Part shown: positions 22,301 through 32,208 of the stretch, in pieces
Layout: each line of letters opens with the position of its first letter
Numbering within the stretch: the stretch's first letter is position 1
DNA from: Pectinophora gossypiella
Taxonomy: Eukaryota; Arthropoda; Insecta; Lepidoptera; Gelechiidae
Direction of reading: 5' to 3'
Length of the DNA: 64,000 nucleotides
Assembly (NCBI RefSeq): GCF_024362695.1
Contig: NW_026063252.1
Span: 620,001 to 684,000, forward strand
Made by a program: the position numbers and the translations under genes
Notes under the pieces: model-generated
The model's database searches: none
Seen by the model: only the letters and a program-made list of their open reading frames with translations
Told to the model about the DNA's origin: nothing

Positions 22301-24589
22301 AAGGTGATATCAGATATAGCCAAACTGTTTGATCCCTTGGGATGGCTAGCGCCGACAATAACAAAAGCCAAAATTTTCATACAAAGGCTGTGGCTATCTG
22401 GAATTGGATGGGACGGTCAACTTCCAGCCGAGTTACTTCAGGAGTGGTTGAGCTTTAGAGAGGATTTGGTGAATCTTGAAGCATTCGTAATCCCCCGTTG
22501 GATAAGTTGCAAAAAAGATGATCAACGGCTCGAATTACACGGCTTCTCGGACGCTTCTAATGTAGCATACGCAGCCGTCGTATATGTCAGAGTTGTTAAT
22601 AAAGATGGCATGGTTCATGTCAACTTACTTACTTCCAAAACACGTGTGGCACCTATTAAACAAGTGTCAATCCCACGATTGGAATTATGTGGTGCTGATT
22701 TATTAGCCAAACTTCTGAGTGAAGTGGCTAATGTTTTAAATGTTTCCAAAGAAAACATACACGCATGGTCTGATTCTACTATTGTTTTAGCGTGGCTCAG
22801 TAGCCACCCAAGCAGGTGGAAGACCTTTGTCGCGAATAGGGTTTCCAATATCCTCACTACCATGGATGGAAATCAGTGGTCGCACATCGCTAGCGAGCAA
22901 AACCCTGCAGACTGTGCATCCAGAGGGCTCCAGCCCGCGGAATGTGCTCGTAACAAATTGTGGCGCCACGGACCTACATCTTTATGGAATTTACACATAG
23001 ATTATAATAAGAAAGATATTAAAGACACTAACCTGGAAGAAAGGAAGACAAAGTTGAAGAGTCACGTGACGGTAGATACCCAAATAGATGATAGTGAAGA
23101 CTTGATGAGGCGTTTTTCCTCATTGACAAAACTTACCCGCGTACTGTCGCTCTGCCGAAGAGTCATGCGCTGGAAGACATCTGAAATAAAAGAAACTGAA
23201 AGATTAGACCATGGGTTAACAGCTAAAGAAATAAATAAAACGTTACTTACCTGTATAAGGATGTGCCAAAGGAAACACTTTCAAAGGGAGATTGAAGGTC
23301 TTCAAAAATTTGGTAGAGTTGATAAGAAGAGTAAGCTCTCTTCATTAAACCCCTACTTAGATGACGAACAAGCATTGAGAGTAAATGGTAGACTTCATAA
23401 TGCTTATCTTGAGGAGAGCACGAAACATCCCCTAATCATCCCTCATAAATCTCATCTGACCAATCTCTTAATTGGTGAAGCTCATCGCAGAACAATGCAT
23501 GGAGGACCTCAACTAGTTCTAAACTACTTAAGGTCTAAATATTGGGTAATTGGAGCTAGAAATTTAGTTCGCATGTTTGTCAAAAAATGCGCAACTTGTG
23601 TACGCCATTCTAGCCAAGCCAATCAGCAGATGATGGGGCAATTGCCCAATTCTAGAGTCACGGCACATCGGCCTTTCCTTAAAAGCGGTGTAGATTATGC
23701 GGGTCCGATCAACATCAGAGCCAATAAAGGACGGGGACATCACTCCACTAAGGGGTACATTTGTGTCTTCGTGTGCATGACCACAAAAGCCATTCACCTT
23801 GAAGTCGTCAGTGACATGACTTCAGAGTCATTTTTGGCGGCCTTTAAGAGGTTTGTAGCCAGAAGGGGTCATATAGCCGAAGTCTGGAGTGATAATGGCA
23901 CCACTTTTGTGGGAGCTGCCCGACAGCTTGCTGAACTCTTTGATGTCGAAAGCTCGAGTGTTGCTGTTGAGATTGCAGATTGGTTTGCTACAAATGGAAC
24001 ATCTTGGCACTTCATACCTCCTCATTCTCCAAATTTTGGAGGACTATGGGAAGCTGCGGTTAAGTCCATAAAATTCCACCTTGCAAGAACCATAGGCACA
24101 AGCACTCTTACCTTTGAAGAGATGACAACTACTCTCGCCCAGATCGAGGCTTGTCTCAATTCGAGACCGTTATCACAGTTGTCGTGTGATCCAAACGATC
24201 CACGTCCTCTGACACCTGGCCATTTCCTGGTCGGTGAGCCACTGGTACTTGTTCCCGAAAATAATTATGAGACGTCCAGTATAAGTAGCTTGAAACGCTG
24301 GCATCTTACTCAACGAATGACTCAAGGTTTCTGGCGAAGATGGTCTGAAGAATATCTAACACAATTACAACACAGATATAAATGGGCGAACCAAATTCCG
24401 GAACCAGAAGTCGGTGATGTAGTCCTCATTAAAGAGGACGGACTTCCTCCAGCTCGGTGGTTGTATGGTTTGATAACTCACAAACACCTAGGTCAGGATG
24501 GACTCACTCGAGTTGTCAGTCTGAAGTGCAAGGGACATACTATTAAGCGGCCAATCTCGAAGTTAATTGTATTACCAAAATCAGAATAA
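19358..24589 (+). CDS. Gag-Pol polyprotein of the intact BEL element
   Basis: The open frame extends upstream to 19301, but the first ATG is at 19358 (MYEMAENHLK), with a second at 19367 in a better context (GAAATGG). From 19358 it has 1743 residues. In order: gag core (FSGNYSEWANYKDMF, about residue 125), zinc knuckles (CLFCTDKHKLTNC, CFNCLSPEHSVYMC, about 320-385), aspartic protease with ALIDQGSQASFITEAA (about 465), reverse transcriptase (VRVVFDASCKG about 760; FYVDDFMSG about 885), RNase H (LHGFSDASNVAYAAVVYV about 1060; AWSDSTIVLAWL about 1135), integrase H2C2 (HRRTMHGG...CATCVRH, about 1370-1415) and core (D in SGVDYAGPI, D in VWSDNGTTFVG, E in GGLWEAAVKS). All catalytic residues I looked for are present, and no stop or frameshift occurs. 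The protein makes virus-like particles, copies the RNA and integrates the DNA. Confidence 0.97.
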   Translation: MYEMAENHLKLNFDLAEKIVKGKINFKKAPKERITLSYVEARLETLEQQWKLFLNTHNKLVFDMKKDEYVLTEYCTNNVYNETEEEYFHYKSLLRDSIVQFKSKMSNKAEAEPRKIFVKLPEIALPKFSGNYSEWANYKDMFKSLIDNNESLDDVQKLHYLKGSLTGEAETLVRSITITADNYKICWDRLFARYENKRSMANSIIRRLMNQKSLSYESATSIRQLLDTTSECLQALRNMGVNTSSWDLILIYIVSQRLDPESRAKWEAKMSESGNELPQYKQLETFLEARFRSLEYKISEKGQTHTITKTSNSTTTTAITCLFCTDKHKLTNCKSFMKENVECRRHFAQTQRLCFNCLSPEHSVYMCTVSTSCRLCKKRHHTLLHPKTLQPSKLEPPEGKKVAAVVTDMPASFMENEESETEDVETHEVVTTCFASSRSTVLLATALVSAKALSHTSSSANVLRALIDQGSQASFITEAAAQLLGLRKSTECVKVSGLGGSRALESKSSVKIQIASRADPSFLLTVKAHVLSKLTTLLPSNKVTVSYDQMQVLPTLELADPSYNCPGAIDLLLGAEVHSQIIMEGLVQGANGNFIAQKTRFGWMLSGLVEDTSSHENQHFKCHTTMINSFEEDGLLKKFWELESEPVLSKKLLTREEQACEELFAETTRRDETGRYVVKLPFKHENPASKHSGSYDIARRRLFALEKRLSSNPVLKVEYSNVINEYLTMKHMEVCTDNNKSDAVYLPHHAVIREDKSTTKVRVVFDASCKGFNGASLNGDLMIGPTLQPELRHLVMRWRCYPISLVADIAKMYRQVAVAYEDTDFQRILWRENPEEEIQHLRLLRVTFGTASAPYLAVRALQQVAHDEGAEFPLAKDRVLTDFYVDDFMSGCHSVAEGVLVFEQTTELLSRAGFPLQKWASNNKELLQTISSKGQDELNQNLELKIDDIMKVLGLTWDKETDEFRFKVNLPSLSEAPITKRKVISDIAKLFDPLGWLAPTITKAKIFIQRLWLSGIGWDGQLPAELLQEWLSFREDLVNLEAFVIPRWISCKKDDQRLELHGFSDASNVAYAAVVYVRVVNKDGMVHVNLLTSKTRVAPIKQVSIPRLELCGADLLAKLLSEVANVLNVSKENIHAWSDSTIVLAWLSSHPSRWKTFVANRVSNILTTMDGNQWSHIASEQNPADCASRGLQPAECARNKLWRHGPTSLWNLHIDYNKKDIKDTNLEERKTKLKSHVTVDTQIDDSEDLMRRFSSLTKLTRVLSLCRRVMRWKTSEIKETERLDHGLTAKEINKTLLTCIRMCQRKHFQREIEGLQKFGRVDKKSKLSSLNPYLDDEQALRVNGRLHNAYLEESTKHPLIIPHKSHLTNLLIGEAHRRTMHGGPQLVLNYLRSKYWVIGARNLVRMFVKKCATCVRHSSQANQQMMGQLPNSRVTAHRPFLKSGVDYAGPINIRANKGRGHHSTKGYICVFVCMTTKAIHLEVVSDMTSESFLAAFKRFVARRGHIAEVWSDNGTTFVGAARQLAELFDVESSSVAVEIADWFATNGTSWHFIPPHSPNFGGLWEAAVKSIKFHLARTIGTSTLTFEEMTTTLAQIEACLNSRPLSQLSCDPNDPRPLTPGHFLVGEPLVLVPENNYETSSISSLKRWHLTQRMTQGFWRRWSEEYLTQLQHRYKWANQIPEPEVGDVVLIKEDGLPPARWLYGLITHKHLGQDGLTRVVSLKCKGHTIKRPISKLIVLPKSE

Positions 24590-24857
24590 TATATGCTTTA
24601 CATACTTGTTATTGTCAATGGATCGTTGAAGTTGACCTGCATGCCCTAGTTGTTTTAAGTTTTGTTAATCATTTATTATTTTTGCGTTGTTTTACTTTTT
24701 TTTTACGGTCAATTGACCACATGTTAGATTTAGATTTACATACACATAATTTAGATAACAATACCATTTGTTTTACCTTTTCATTCACATATATAGTTAT
24801 AGACATATCGCAACGCCTTAATTATATGTTAATGGACTTGGTCCATGGCGGGCGGTA

Positions 24858-25087
24858 TGTTAACGCGTCACACTTTGTTTGCATTCTTTATTTAGTTTAA
24901 AAGGTTAGTACCAACCGAACGCCACTAGATGTCGCTAGTTGTATTTTGAAACGCGCTATTATTTGGTTCATGAGATCTGTACTGGTGGCGATCAATAAAT
25001 TCGTTTGGAATCTTCCACATCAGGATTTTGGAGTTTTATTACCGAAACCCTCATCCTATTGTAGTGTTTTTTGGGGACTTTTGTACA
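24858..25087 (+). repeat. 3' LTR of the intact BEL
   Basis: 230 bp, identical by eye to the 5' LTR, preceded by a polypurine tract ending GGCGGGCGGTA. Bases 24590-24857 between the stop codon and the LTR are AT-rich and hold no gene. Confidence 0.95.
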
Positions 25088-28000
25088 CACAGATTTACTT
25101 TATTTTAAAGTTACAACATTATAAATATATATACGTTACATCTTAGGTCTATTTCTTATATCTAAACATTTCCACATGACTATCAAAGTATACACCAATA
25201 TACATTATAATCATTTTGCCTTAGCTGTTTCTTTTGTTTACCTGCTTAACTATTTTAATAACGTAATTTACAAAAAGCTTACAATATTTTTTATCACTTA
25301 TTAACTGATACAAATTTTCAACTTTTATTTTATAACCTACAAGCTGTTCTAGGTTGAATCTGTCTTGACCATGAACAGGGCAGTCCACCAAGATGTGGGA
25401 AACAGTTTCAGCTATGCTAGGGTCGCAGGCGCACGCCGGGTTGTCCTTGCACTTGAATCGAGTCAGGTACTCGGAGAACCCGCCGTGCCCCGTTAGAGCC
25501 TGTGTCAACTCCTTGGTGATACCCAGTTTCCGTATCGTCCTGTACGCCTCAACCGCACTCGGGAAGAACAGCTTGGTGGTGGACGCTGTGTGCCCCGTGC
25601 TGTATCTCCGGTTCCATTCGTCAAGCGTATCCATTCGGATAAAACGCTTGACGAATGATACCGGGTACATATCATAGTCCGGCTTGCGTTTGGACTTTAG
25701 GGCAGCCTCCTTTGCGAGCGAGTCGGCTCTCTCGTTACCCTCCAACCCCGCGTGAGCTTTTATCCAGAACAAGGAGACGCTCTTGTTCTGGATATGACAG
25801 TTGTAAAGGGCGTCTCTGGATTCCACGGCAAGAGGATGGAGGGCTCCGGGGTTCACGACTGTAAGGAGGGCTGCCATAGAGTCGCTGTATATGGCAAAGC
25901 TGGTTTTTCTACTCTTCAGGACCTCCCGAGTGGCTTCACAGAGGGCGAGAAGCTCGGCCTGGTAGACGGTGCAGTAGGATGGCAATGCAAGCTTTCGGGT
26001 TTTCGTCTCCGCCACGCCAGTCCAGATGGAGAGCGCGGCTCCGACCTTTCCCTCTATCTTGCTGCCATCCGTAAAGATGCGGACTTCGGAGTCGCAATTG
26101 GCCCGGTATTGTTCCTCGTCCACCAGGTGACGAAGCTCTATCGCTCCCTGTTCTGCTGGGTGCGGCATCTGGAGTGCCGATGCAACACGCTCGATCTCCC
26201 CACCCGCCAGCGCTGGATGGCATACTCCCCTTCGGGCCTCATAGAGCGAGGCAGCCTCCTGTATACGCAGGTCCAAGGGGAGTATCCCAGTCAGCACCAG
26301 TGCCGAGTTTAGGGATACCGTGCGATATGCGCGGCACATCTTCAGGGCGAAGCTTCGCTGGACACTGTTCAGCTTGGACCTCACACACTGTTTGTTGGAC
26401 GCCGGCGCCCAAGCGCTTGCCGCGTACAAGACGATAGGCTCTACCACCGCGGTGTATATGCTGCGTATCACTTCTGGATGTAGACCCCAGCTCACTCTCG
26501 CGGCCCTAGATAACTGTTTATAGACCGCTACGGCTTTGGAGCAGACGTTGCCGACGTGAGTGTTAAATGTAAGTGTATTGTCAATGGTGAGACCTAGTAA
26601 CTTAATCTGCTTTGACATGCCAATGTCGACCCCGCCCATGGTCAGGCGCGGAGTGTCATGCTTCAGCTTCCGCGTCACCAGCATTGCGTTGGTCTTCTGC
26701 GGTGCGAATCTGAGCTTATTCATGACCCCCCACGCCCGAACATACTCGAGGGCGGCATTGGCCTGTCCTTCGATCTCCCGTGCTGTGCAGCCGTCAAACG
26801 TCAGTACTACGTCATCGGCGAAGGCCTGGCAGTAATGTCCTCTATCCTCTAACCCTTTCAATAGTGGATCTAACAGCAGGTTCCATAGTATGGGACCACC
26901 GATTGACCCCTGGACACATCCCTTTTCGGTTTCAGCTTTGTACTCCGCGCCCCCATACCTCACACTCACGGTTCTCTCACTCAAATAACTTTCAAGGACC
27001 TTTCTCAGGTTTGCCGGACACCTTTCCTCAGCCAGTCGTACTTTTATTTTGGGCCACCAGGCACTATCGAAGGCTCCCTCTATATCCAGAGACACGAGGG
27101 TTATGAGTTTCTTCTCCTCGAGCTTGGATCGTATGTGCCTTATAAGCGTATAGAGAGAGTCTTCCGTGCTCTTCTGGGGCATAAAGCCGTACTGGCGAGT
27201 ACTCATTCTCGGCAGTAAGTGAAACTTGAGTCGGGCCACGATCATCTTCTCATAGATTTTCCCCATCACAGGCAATCGGCCTATAAGATTTGGGGGAATC
27301 GTACCTTTCTTTCCCAGGTTTGCGGAGCACAATAACTGTCGCCTCCTTCCATGATCTTGGGAAATAATGATGTGCCAGGCATTTATTCAGTAAATGCAGT
27401 ATGGTGTCTGGATCGTGTCCTATCAGGTGGCCCCATATGTCTGCCGTTAACCCATCGGACCCTGGCGCTTTTTTCGGGTTGAAGGAACCTACGGCTCTAT
27501 TCAGCTCAACTATAGTGAATGGAGGGTCAAAAGATTCATCTTGGTACCCTTCATTCAGTTTCTCTGCCCTGTCCCTTATCGCCCTATGCTCTTCAGTGTC
27601 CTCCTCCTTGTCATCTTTGGGGTAAAAGGTTTCAGCCAAATACTTGGCGGACTCTTCCGCATCCAAGGTCTTGCCCCCTTTGACCATCGGTACATCTTCC
27701 GCTCTCTTTGTGGTCCTTCCTATCACCCTGTAGATTCCTTCCCACATCCCTTCCCTGTCCTGCTTTCCGCAGAACTCCTTCCAGCTGTCGACTTGTGCTT
27801 TGACTGCTTCACTCTCATACTTTTCTTTGTGTTTCAGGTACTCCTCGACAACCTTCGGTCTCCTTATTGGCGCTGCACACCGGATCCTCCTCTTCTTTGT
27901 GGCGATTTCCCTTTTCAGGTTGGCTAGTTCTTCGGACCACCACGGCACGGTAAGTTTTTCTGCATTCTTTTTCTTGGGTATTGTGTGCGTTCCTGCTTCT

Positions 28001-28139
28001 ACTGTTGCTGCTGTTAATTTCTCTATTGTTTTGTCTATTTCTTCAGTGGTGTTGATTTTGTCTATTTCTGCTATTGTGATGTTCTGTTGAAGCATGATTT
28101 GGCCCAACTTCGCACGAAATTGGTCCCAATCAGCTTTTT
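25088..28139 (-). mobile_element. LINE of the R1/LOA-like group: reverse transcriptase, RNase H and 3' UTR
   Basis: This is the 3' part of a LINE on the minus strand. Two overlapping frames encode ORF2: 28139-27250 (linker and RT start, with PWWSEELANLKREIATKK and NPKKAPGSDGLTADIWGHL) and 27332-25221 (rest of RT, RNase H, C-terminus). A short deletion near 27290, within SYRPI...LPVMGKIYEK, causes the frame change. The RT has CQAFADDVVLTFDG (FADD box). RNase H keeps its acidic residues (FTDGSKIEGK, YQAELLALCEA, IYSDSMAALL, NERADSLAKEA). A Cys-rich C-terminus (CKDNPACACDPSIAETVSHI) follows. The 3' UTR is 25220-25088; the young BEL is inserted in it and the A-rich tail continues at 18391 and before. 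The 5' parts are at 29942-30216 (inverted) and 30504-30857. Confidence 0.88.
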
Positions 28140-29941
28140 ATTAAACGGTTTTATTTAGCCCACCCCGTTTGTTTTATTCTTGGGTCAAATTTAGTAATTC
28201 AAATTTCACCCTCTTCCTGTCAACCGATTAATCTGAAATTTTGTATACACTTTGGATTTTGGTGACAATACAATTATGTTTATTCATTATCATTATAAAT
28301 CCAAGATGGCGGCCGCTACAAAATGGCGAATAACGTAGGTTTTATCAATCCCATCAATATGGGTATCAAATGAAAGGGCTCAACAAGCAGAATACAATAT
28401 ACTAAAAAAAAATTAAATCCAAGATGGCGGCCGCTACAAAATGGCGAATAACGTAGGTTTTATCAATCCTATCAATATGGGTATCAAATGAAAGTGCTCA
28501 ACCAGTAGAATACAATGTACTATATAAAATTAAAATCCAAGATGGCGGCCTCTACAAAATGGCGGATAACTTAGGTTTTATCAATCCCATCAACATGGGT
28601 ATCAAATGAAAGGTCTCAACAAGTAGAATACAATTTACTATGCAAAATTAAACGGTTTTATATTTAGCTCACCCCGTTTGTTTTATTTATTCTTGGGTCA
28701 AATTTAGTAATTCAAATTTCACCCTCTTCCTGTCAACCGATTAATCTCAAATTTTGTATACACTTTGGATTTTGGTGACAATACAATTATAATAATTCAT
28801 TATCATTATAATTCCAAGATGGCGGCCGCTACAAAATGGCGGATAACGTAGGTTTTATCAATCCCATCAATATGAGTATCAAATGAAAGGGCTCAACAAG
28901 CAGAATACAATATACTAAAAAAAATTTAATCCAAGATGGCGGCCGCTACAAAATGGCGGATAACGTAGGTTTTATCAATCCGTCGGATAACGTAGGTTTT
29001 ATCAATCCCATCAATATGGGTATCAAATGAAAGGGCTCAACAAGCAGAATACAATATATTAAAAAAAAATTAAATCCAAGATGGCGGCCGCTACAAAATG
29101 GCGGATAACGTAGGTTTTATCAATCCTATCAATATGGGTATCAAATGAAAGTGCTCAACCAGTAGAATACAATGTACTATATAAAATTAAAATCCAAGAT
29201 GGCGGCCTCTACAAAATGGCGGATAACTTAGGTTTTATCAATCCCATCAACATGAGTATCAAATGAAAGGTCTCAACAAATAGAATACAATTTACTATGC
29301 AAAATTGAAATCTAAGATGGCCGCCGCTACCAAATGGCTTATAACTATTTTTTATCAATCCCACCAATATGGGTATCAAATAAAAGGGCTTGACAAGAAG
29401 AATACAGTGCACTATACAACCTCAATATTTAAGATGGGCGCAGCCACTAAATGGCGTATAATAATAAGATTAAAATTTAGAAATTGAATCTGGGATGACG
29501 GCTGAAAGAAGAATGTTGCCTTTAATACTATCATGGGCTTCTACAATACATAAAATGCAGGGCAGCACTGTGGATCACGCAGTCGTATACTTAGGTGCGA
29601 AACTGTTTGAAGAAGGTCAAGCCTACGTGGCTCTTAGTATAGTAAGATCTTTGCAGGGACTACGTATAGAGGAGTTGGACTGCAATAAACTAACGGGCAC
29701 GAAACCTTGCAATAATGAAGCACTAAATGAATTAAACAGAATGCGAAATAAAAACTAAAAACTAGAAAATAAAAATAGGTAAAAAAACTTTTTAAGTTAA
29801 ACGGTTTTATGTTAAACATACATTGCAATGTTTAAGCTAAATGTACTAAAAACCAAAAAATAATAAAATAGATACAGTCGTGGGAATTATAAACATATGC
29901 ATAGACTAGACTAAAATAAAACCGTGGGGCACGTCAATTGT
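28140..29941 (+). mobile_element. Composite element P, copy 2
   Basis: It repeats the organisation of copy 1: ATTAAACGG head (duplicated from about 28143 and 28649), about seven AAGATGGCGGCC repeats, the helicase tail frame at 29495-29758 and the start of the arm module, which breaks off at GTCAATTGT (29941). Compared with copy 1 it has one more ~117-bp repeat near 29085-29200 and scattered substitutions. It interrupts the LINE ORF2 at the endonuclease/RT border (after AGCTTTTT). Confidence 0.8.
29495..29758 (+). pseudogene. PIF1-type helicase C-terminal fragment (element P copy 2)
   Basis: The same reading frame as at 17445-17708, with a Thr-to-Ala change near the end (NNEALNEL). It also has LSIV in place of the LSRV of related helicases. 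It lacks the ATP-binding half and cannot be a working helicase. Confidence 0.8.
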
Positions 29942-30216
29942 CACGACGAAATGTTGGGAGCTCTCGACCAGCTAGGGCTGCAGATACTCAACACAGGGGA
30001 AACTCCAACCTTCGACGTAATCAGAGGAGGGAAGCGCTACACTAGCAGCGTCGACATCACGGCCTGCACAGCGGACATGATGGCGGTCACTGACGGTTGG
30101 AGAGTGGTTGAAGATTTGACGGGGTCGGACCACAACGGCATGGAGTTTCATATCAACCTGCAGAAGTCCAAGGGCGTGTGTGTTAAAAGGACGACTAGAA
30201 TTTTTAATACCAAATA
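29942..30216 (+). pseudogene. LINE endonuclease C-terminal piece, inverted relative to its RT
   Basis: The frame reads MLGALDQLGLQILNTGETPT, SSVDITACTADMMAVTDGW and EDLTGSDHNGMEFHIN, the end of an APE-type LINE endonuclease with the conserved SDHN. It ends RIFNTK, which continues naturally into the KADWDQFRAKLGQI that begins the RT piece at 28139 on the opposite strand. It is flanked on both sides by direct copies of the P arm module. It is therefore part of the same LINE, flipped. Confidence 0.8.
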
Positions 30217-30503
30217 AAAATAGGTAAAAAAACTTTTTAAGTTAAACGGTTTTATGTTAAACATACATTGCAATGTTTAAGCTAAATGTACTAAAAACCA
30301 AAAAATAATAAAATAGATACAGTCGTGGGAATTATAAACATATGCATAGACTAGACTAAAATAAAACCGTGGGGCACGTCAATTGTCTACAATCGTTGAT
30401 TAAAATGTTTGTTTTGTAATGTTACACTATAATTAGGCAGTTGTTCAACCGACAACGATGGACGTGTGATAAGTAGGGCTAGAATGTGGAAACAAGCTAG
30501 TCC
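30217..30503 (+). repeat. Second arm module of element P copy 2
   Basis: The stretch starts AAATAAAAATAGGT (from about 30213) and ends GGAAACAAGCTAG. It is the same sequence as the left palindrome arm of copy 1 in the parts compared. If the segment 29942-30503 is turned round, this becomes the right palindrome arm followed by the LINE endonuclease in its correct direction, as in copy 1. Confidence 0.8.
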
Positions 30504-30857
30504 GTTTTCAGATTGCGTGACTCATTTAGGTATATTTTACCTTTGGTCACCCATGTCCTGGCTTTCGCCGCCCTGGTCACCGGTGTGGATGGTAGTACAG
30601 GCGAGGCGCTTGATTTCCCTGCCAATGTACTCTGCGAGGAGGCCTTTCTACTTGTATTGGACTTTGCGGGAATCGTGTCCGTTGGCTTGGGTTGTGGGGG
30701 GGGGGGGTGTGACCTGCGTCAAATTTACAATTTCCCCGGCTTCCCAGGCGTCTATACTTAGTCGCACGTTGGGCTGCGAGTTAGGCTTCTCCGGAGCCTT
30801 GGGGGATTCGGGCTTAGGCATGTCCTTTTTTGCGGGGGTTCGGAAGCCGAAACTCAT
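30504..30857 (-). pseudogene. N-terminal part of LINE ORF1
   Basis: From ATG 30857 the frame reads MSFGFRTPAKKDMPKPESPK and a proline-rich stretch, then passes through a C run (G run at about 30697-30707 on the plus strand) where the frame shifts. The next frame reads IPAKSNTSRKASSQSTLAGK and ARTWVTKGKIYLNESRNLKT, N-terminal gag-like sequence of an R1/LOA-type LINE. It is on the same strand as the RT at 25.2-28.1 kb and most likely belongs to that element. The middle (ORF1 C-terminus, endonuclease start) is missing. Bases 30858-31040 are 5' UTR or flank without a gene. Confidence 0.65.
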
Positions 30858-31045
30858 TTTTAACAGGGGCACGCGTCAATGTCAAAAGTATAATATAGTC
30901 TCTAAAAGTAGAGATCGTTATGTAAAGGTAAAATTGTATAATTAGACTAAAATTATGGTATAGGATGTAAATAATAATTAATATGATAGTTTTATTTAAT
31001 AAAATATTCTCAAGTCTATGTTTTAACTTTTCGTTTTTGTTTCAG

Positions 31046-31102
31046 GTACGTCGCTGCACAGCAACGAGTCGATCCTACGGTTCCAGGTGTGCTGTCAGAT
31101 AG
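31046..31102 (+). other. Possible small exon (57 nt) with both splice signals
   Basis: The 57 nt are preceded by TTTTCGTTTTTGTTTCAG and followed by GTAAGTAG. Two of three frames are open (TSLHSNESILRFQVCCQI or YVAAQQRVDPTVPGVLSD). The length is a multiple of three. It could be an exon of a host gene whose introns are filled by the mobile elements, but no neighbouring exon is visible and chance cannot be excluded. Confidence 0.3.
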
Positions 31103-31146
31103 GTAAGTAGGCGTCAACGCCGGGTCAAATCAGCAGGTAAGTGTTA

Positions 31147-31244
31147 CTATGTGTGTGTGTGTGAGTGAAAGTGTGTGTGTGTTTATGTGTGTGTGTGTGT
31201 GTGCGTGTGTGTGTGTGCGCGTGAGTGTGTGTGTGCGTGTGGTG
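31147..31244. repeat. (GT)n microsatellite
   Basis: Interrupted GT repeats with GC and GA variants. No coding content. Confidence 0.9.
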
Positions 31245-31345
31245 CTATATACGTGTATATGTATTGTCACATAATTCAGAATCTGCTATGTCACTTTGAA
31301 GCCAGGTTTCTGTTATTAATATTAAATCGTAATTGTTAGCCAAAA

Positions 31346-32208
31346 TCCATACTGATATTATAAATGCGAAAGTAACTCTGTCTGTCTGTCTGTCTGTCTG
31401 TTACTCTTTCACGCCTAAACGGCTGAACGGATTTTGATGAAATTTGTTATGGTGATAGATGATAACCTAGAAATGGTCATAGGCTATAAATAATCACGCC
31501 ATCGTTCGTAGGGGGTAGGCAGTAGGCAGATAACTAAATTGAGTTAGTGATTTTTTGTCGTTTTTGTTGGGACTTTTGCTCTTTCACGTCTAAACGGCTG
31601 AATGAAATTTGATGAAATTTAGTGAGGTAATAGATGGTTACCTAAAAACGGATATAAGATCAAAATGATCACGTAATCGTACTTAGGGGCTAGGAAGTAA
31701 GTAGAAAACTGAATTGAGTTAGTGATTTTTTATGGTTTTTGCTGGGAGTTTTGCTCTATCATGCCTAAACGGCTGAACGGATTTTTAATGAAAGTTAGTT
31801 AGGTGATAGATAGTACCCACCTACCTAGAAAAGGATGTGGGCTATTAATATTCATGCTATCGCACTTAAGGCGTAGGCAGTAGGCAGAAAACTAATTAAG
31901 TTAGTGATTTTTAATCGTTTGTTTTAAAAGTTTACCTCATTCACGCCTTAATGTCTGAACAGATTTTTATAAGACGTGGTTTATTTAAAGATAGGATCCT
32001 AGGCACGGACACAGGCTACTTTTTACGGCGGGAAAATGCTTCATTCCCGCGGAAATCTAGCGTGATCGTGTCAAGAAGCGCATGACGCCATAGCTACTAA
32101 AATGATTTTGATGTTTTTTTTTTTTAAACTGAGTGTTACTAAGACTTCAAGTTAGTATTTGATCACTTTTCTAACTTAGAGGGTAGGTAGGCGCCATAAT
32201 TTAGGGAA
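31346..32208 (+). mobile_element. Helitron-type non-autonomous repeat with ~178-bp internal tandem units
   Basis: Starts A|TCCATACTGATATTATAAAT, then GCGAAAGTAACTCTGTCTGTC, the same opening as the element at 32209. Four diverged ~178-bp units follow, each with TTTCACGCCTAAACGGCTGAA and GTTAGTGATTTTT. I cannot find a matching CTAG end, so the 3' limit is uncertain. Confidence 0.55.

Larger units (their letters stand above)
18392..25087 (+). mobile_element. Complete BEL/Pao retrotransposon with identical LTRs and 5-bp TSD
   Basis: The two 230-bp LTRs (18392-18621 and 24858-25087) start TGTTAACGCG and end TTTTGTACA. I read them as identical. The 5-bp duplication CACAG flanks both ends (18387-18391 and 25088-25092). 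A primer site follows the 5' LTR directly and a purine-rich GGCGGGCGGTA precedes the 3' LTR. One long frame encodes the whole polyprotein. Identical LTRs, a clean duplication and an open frame together point to a recent, possibly active insertion. It sits in the 3' UTR of the LINE at 25.1-30.9 kb. Confidence 0.95.

Noticed and set aside
26174..27106. Several plus-strand frames of 64-186 residues
   Set aside because: All are antisense shadows of the LINE reverse transcriptase and RNase H on the minus strand.
32039..32062. CTAG as the 3' end of the Helitron-type repeat at 31346
   Set aside because: It is followed by C, not T, and has no preceding hairpin, so the 3' end was left open.
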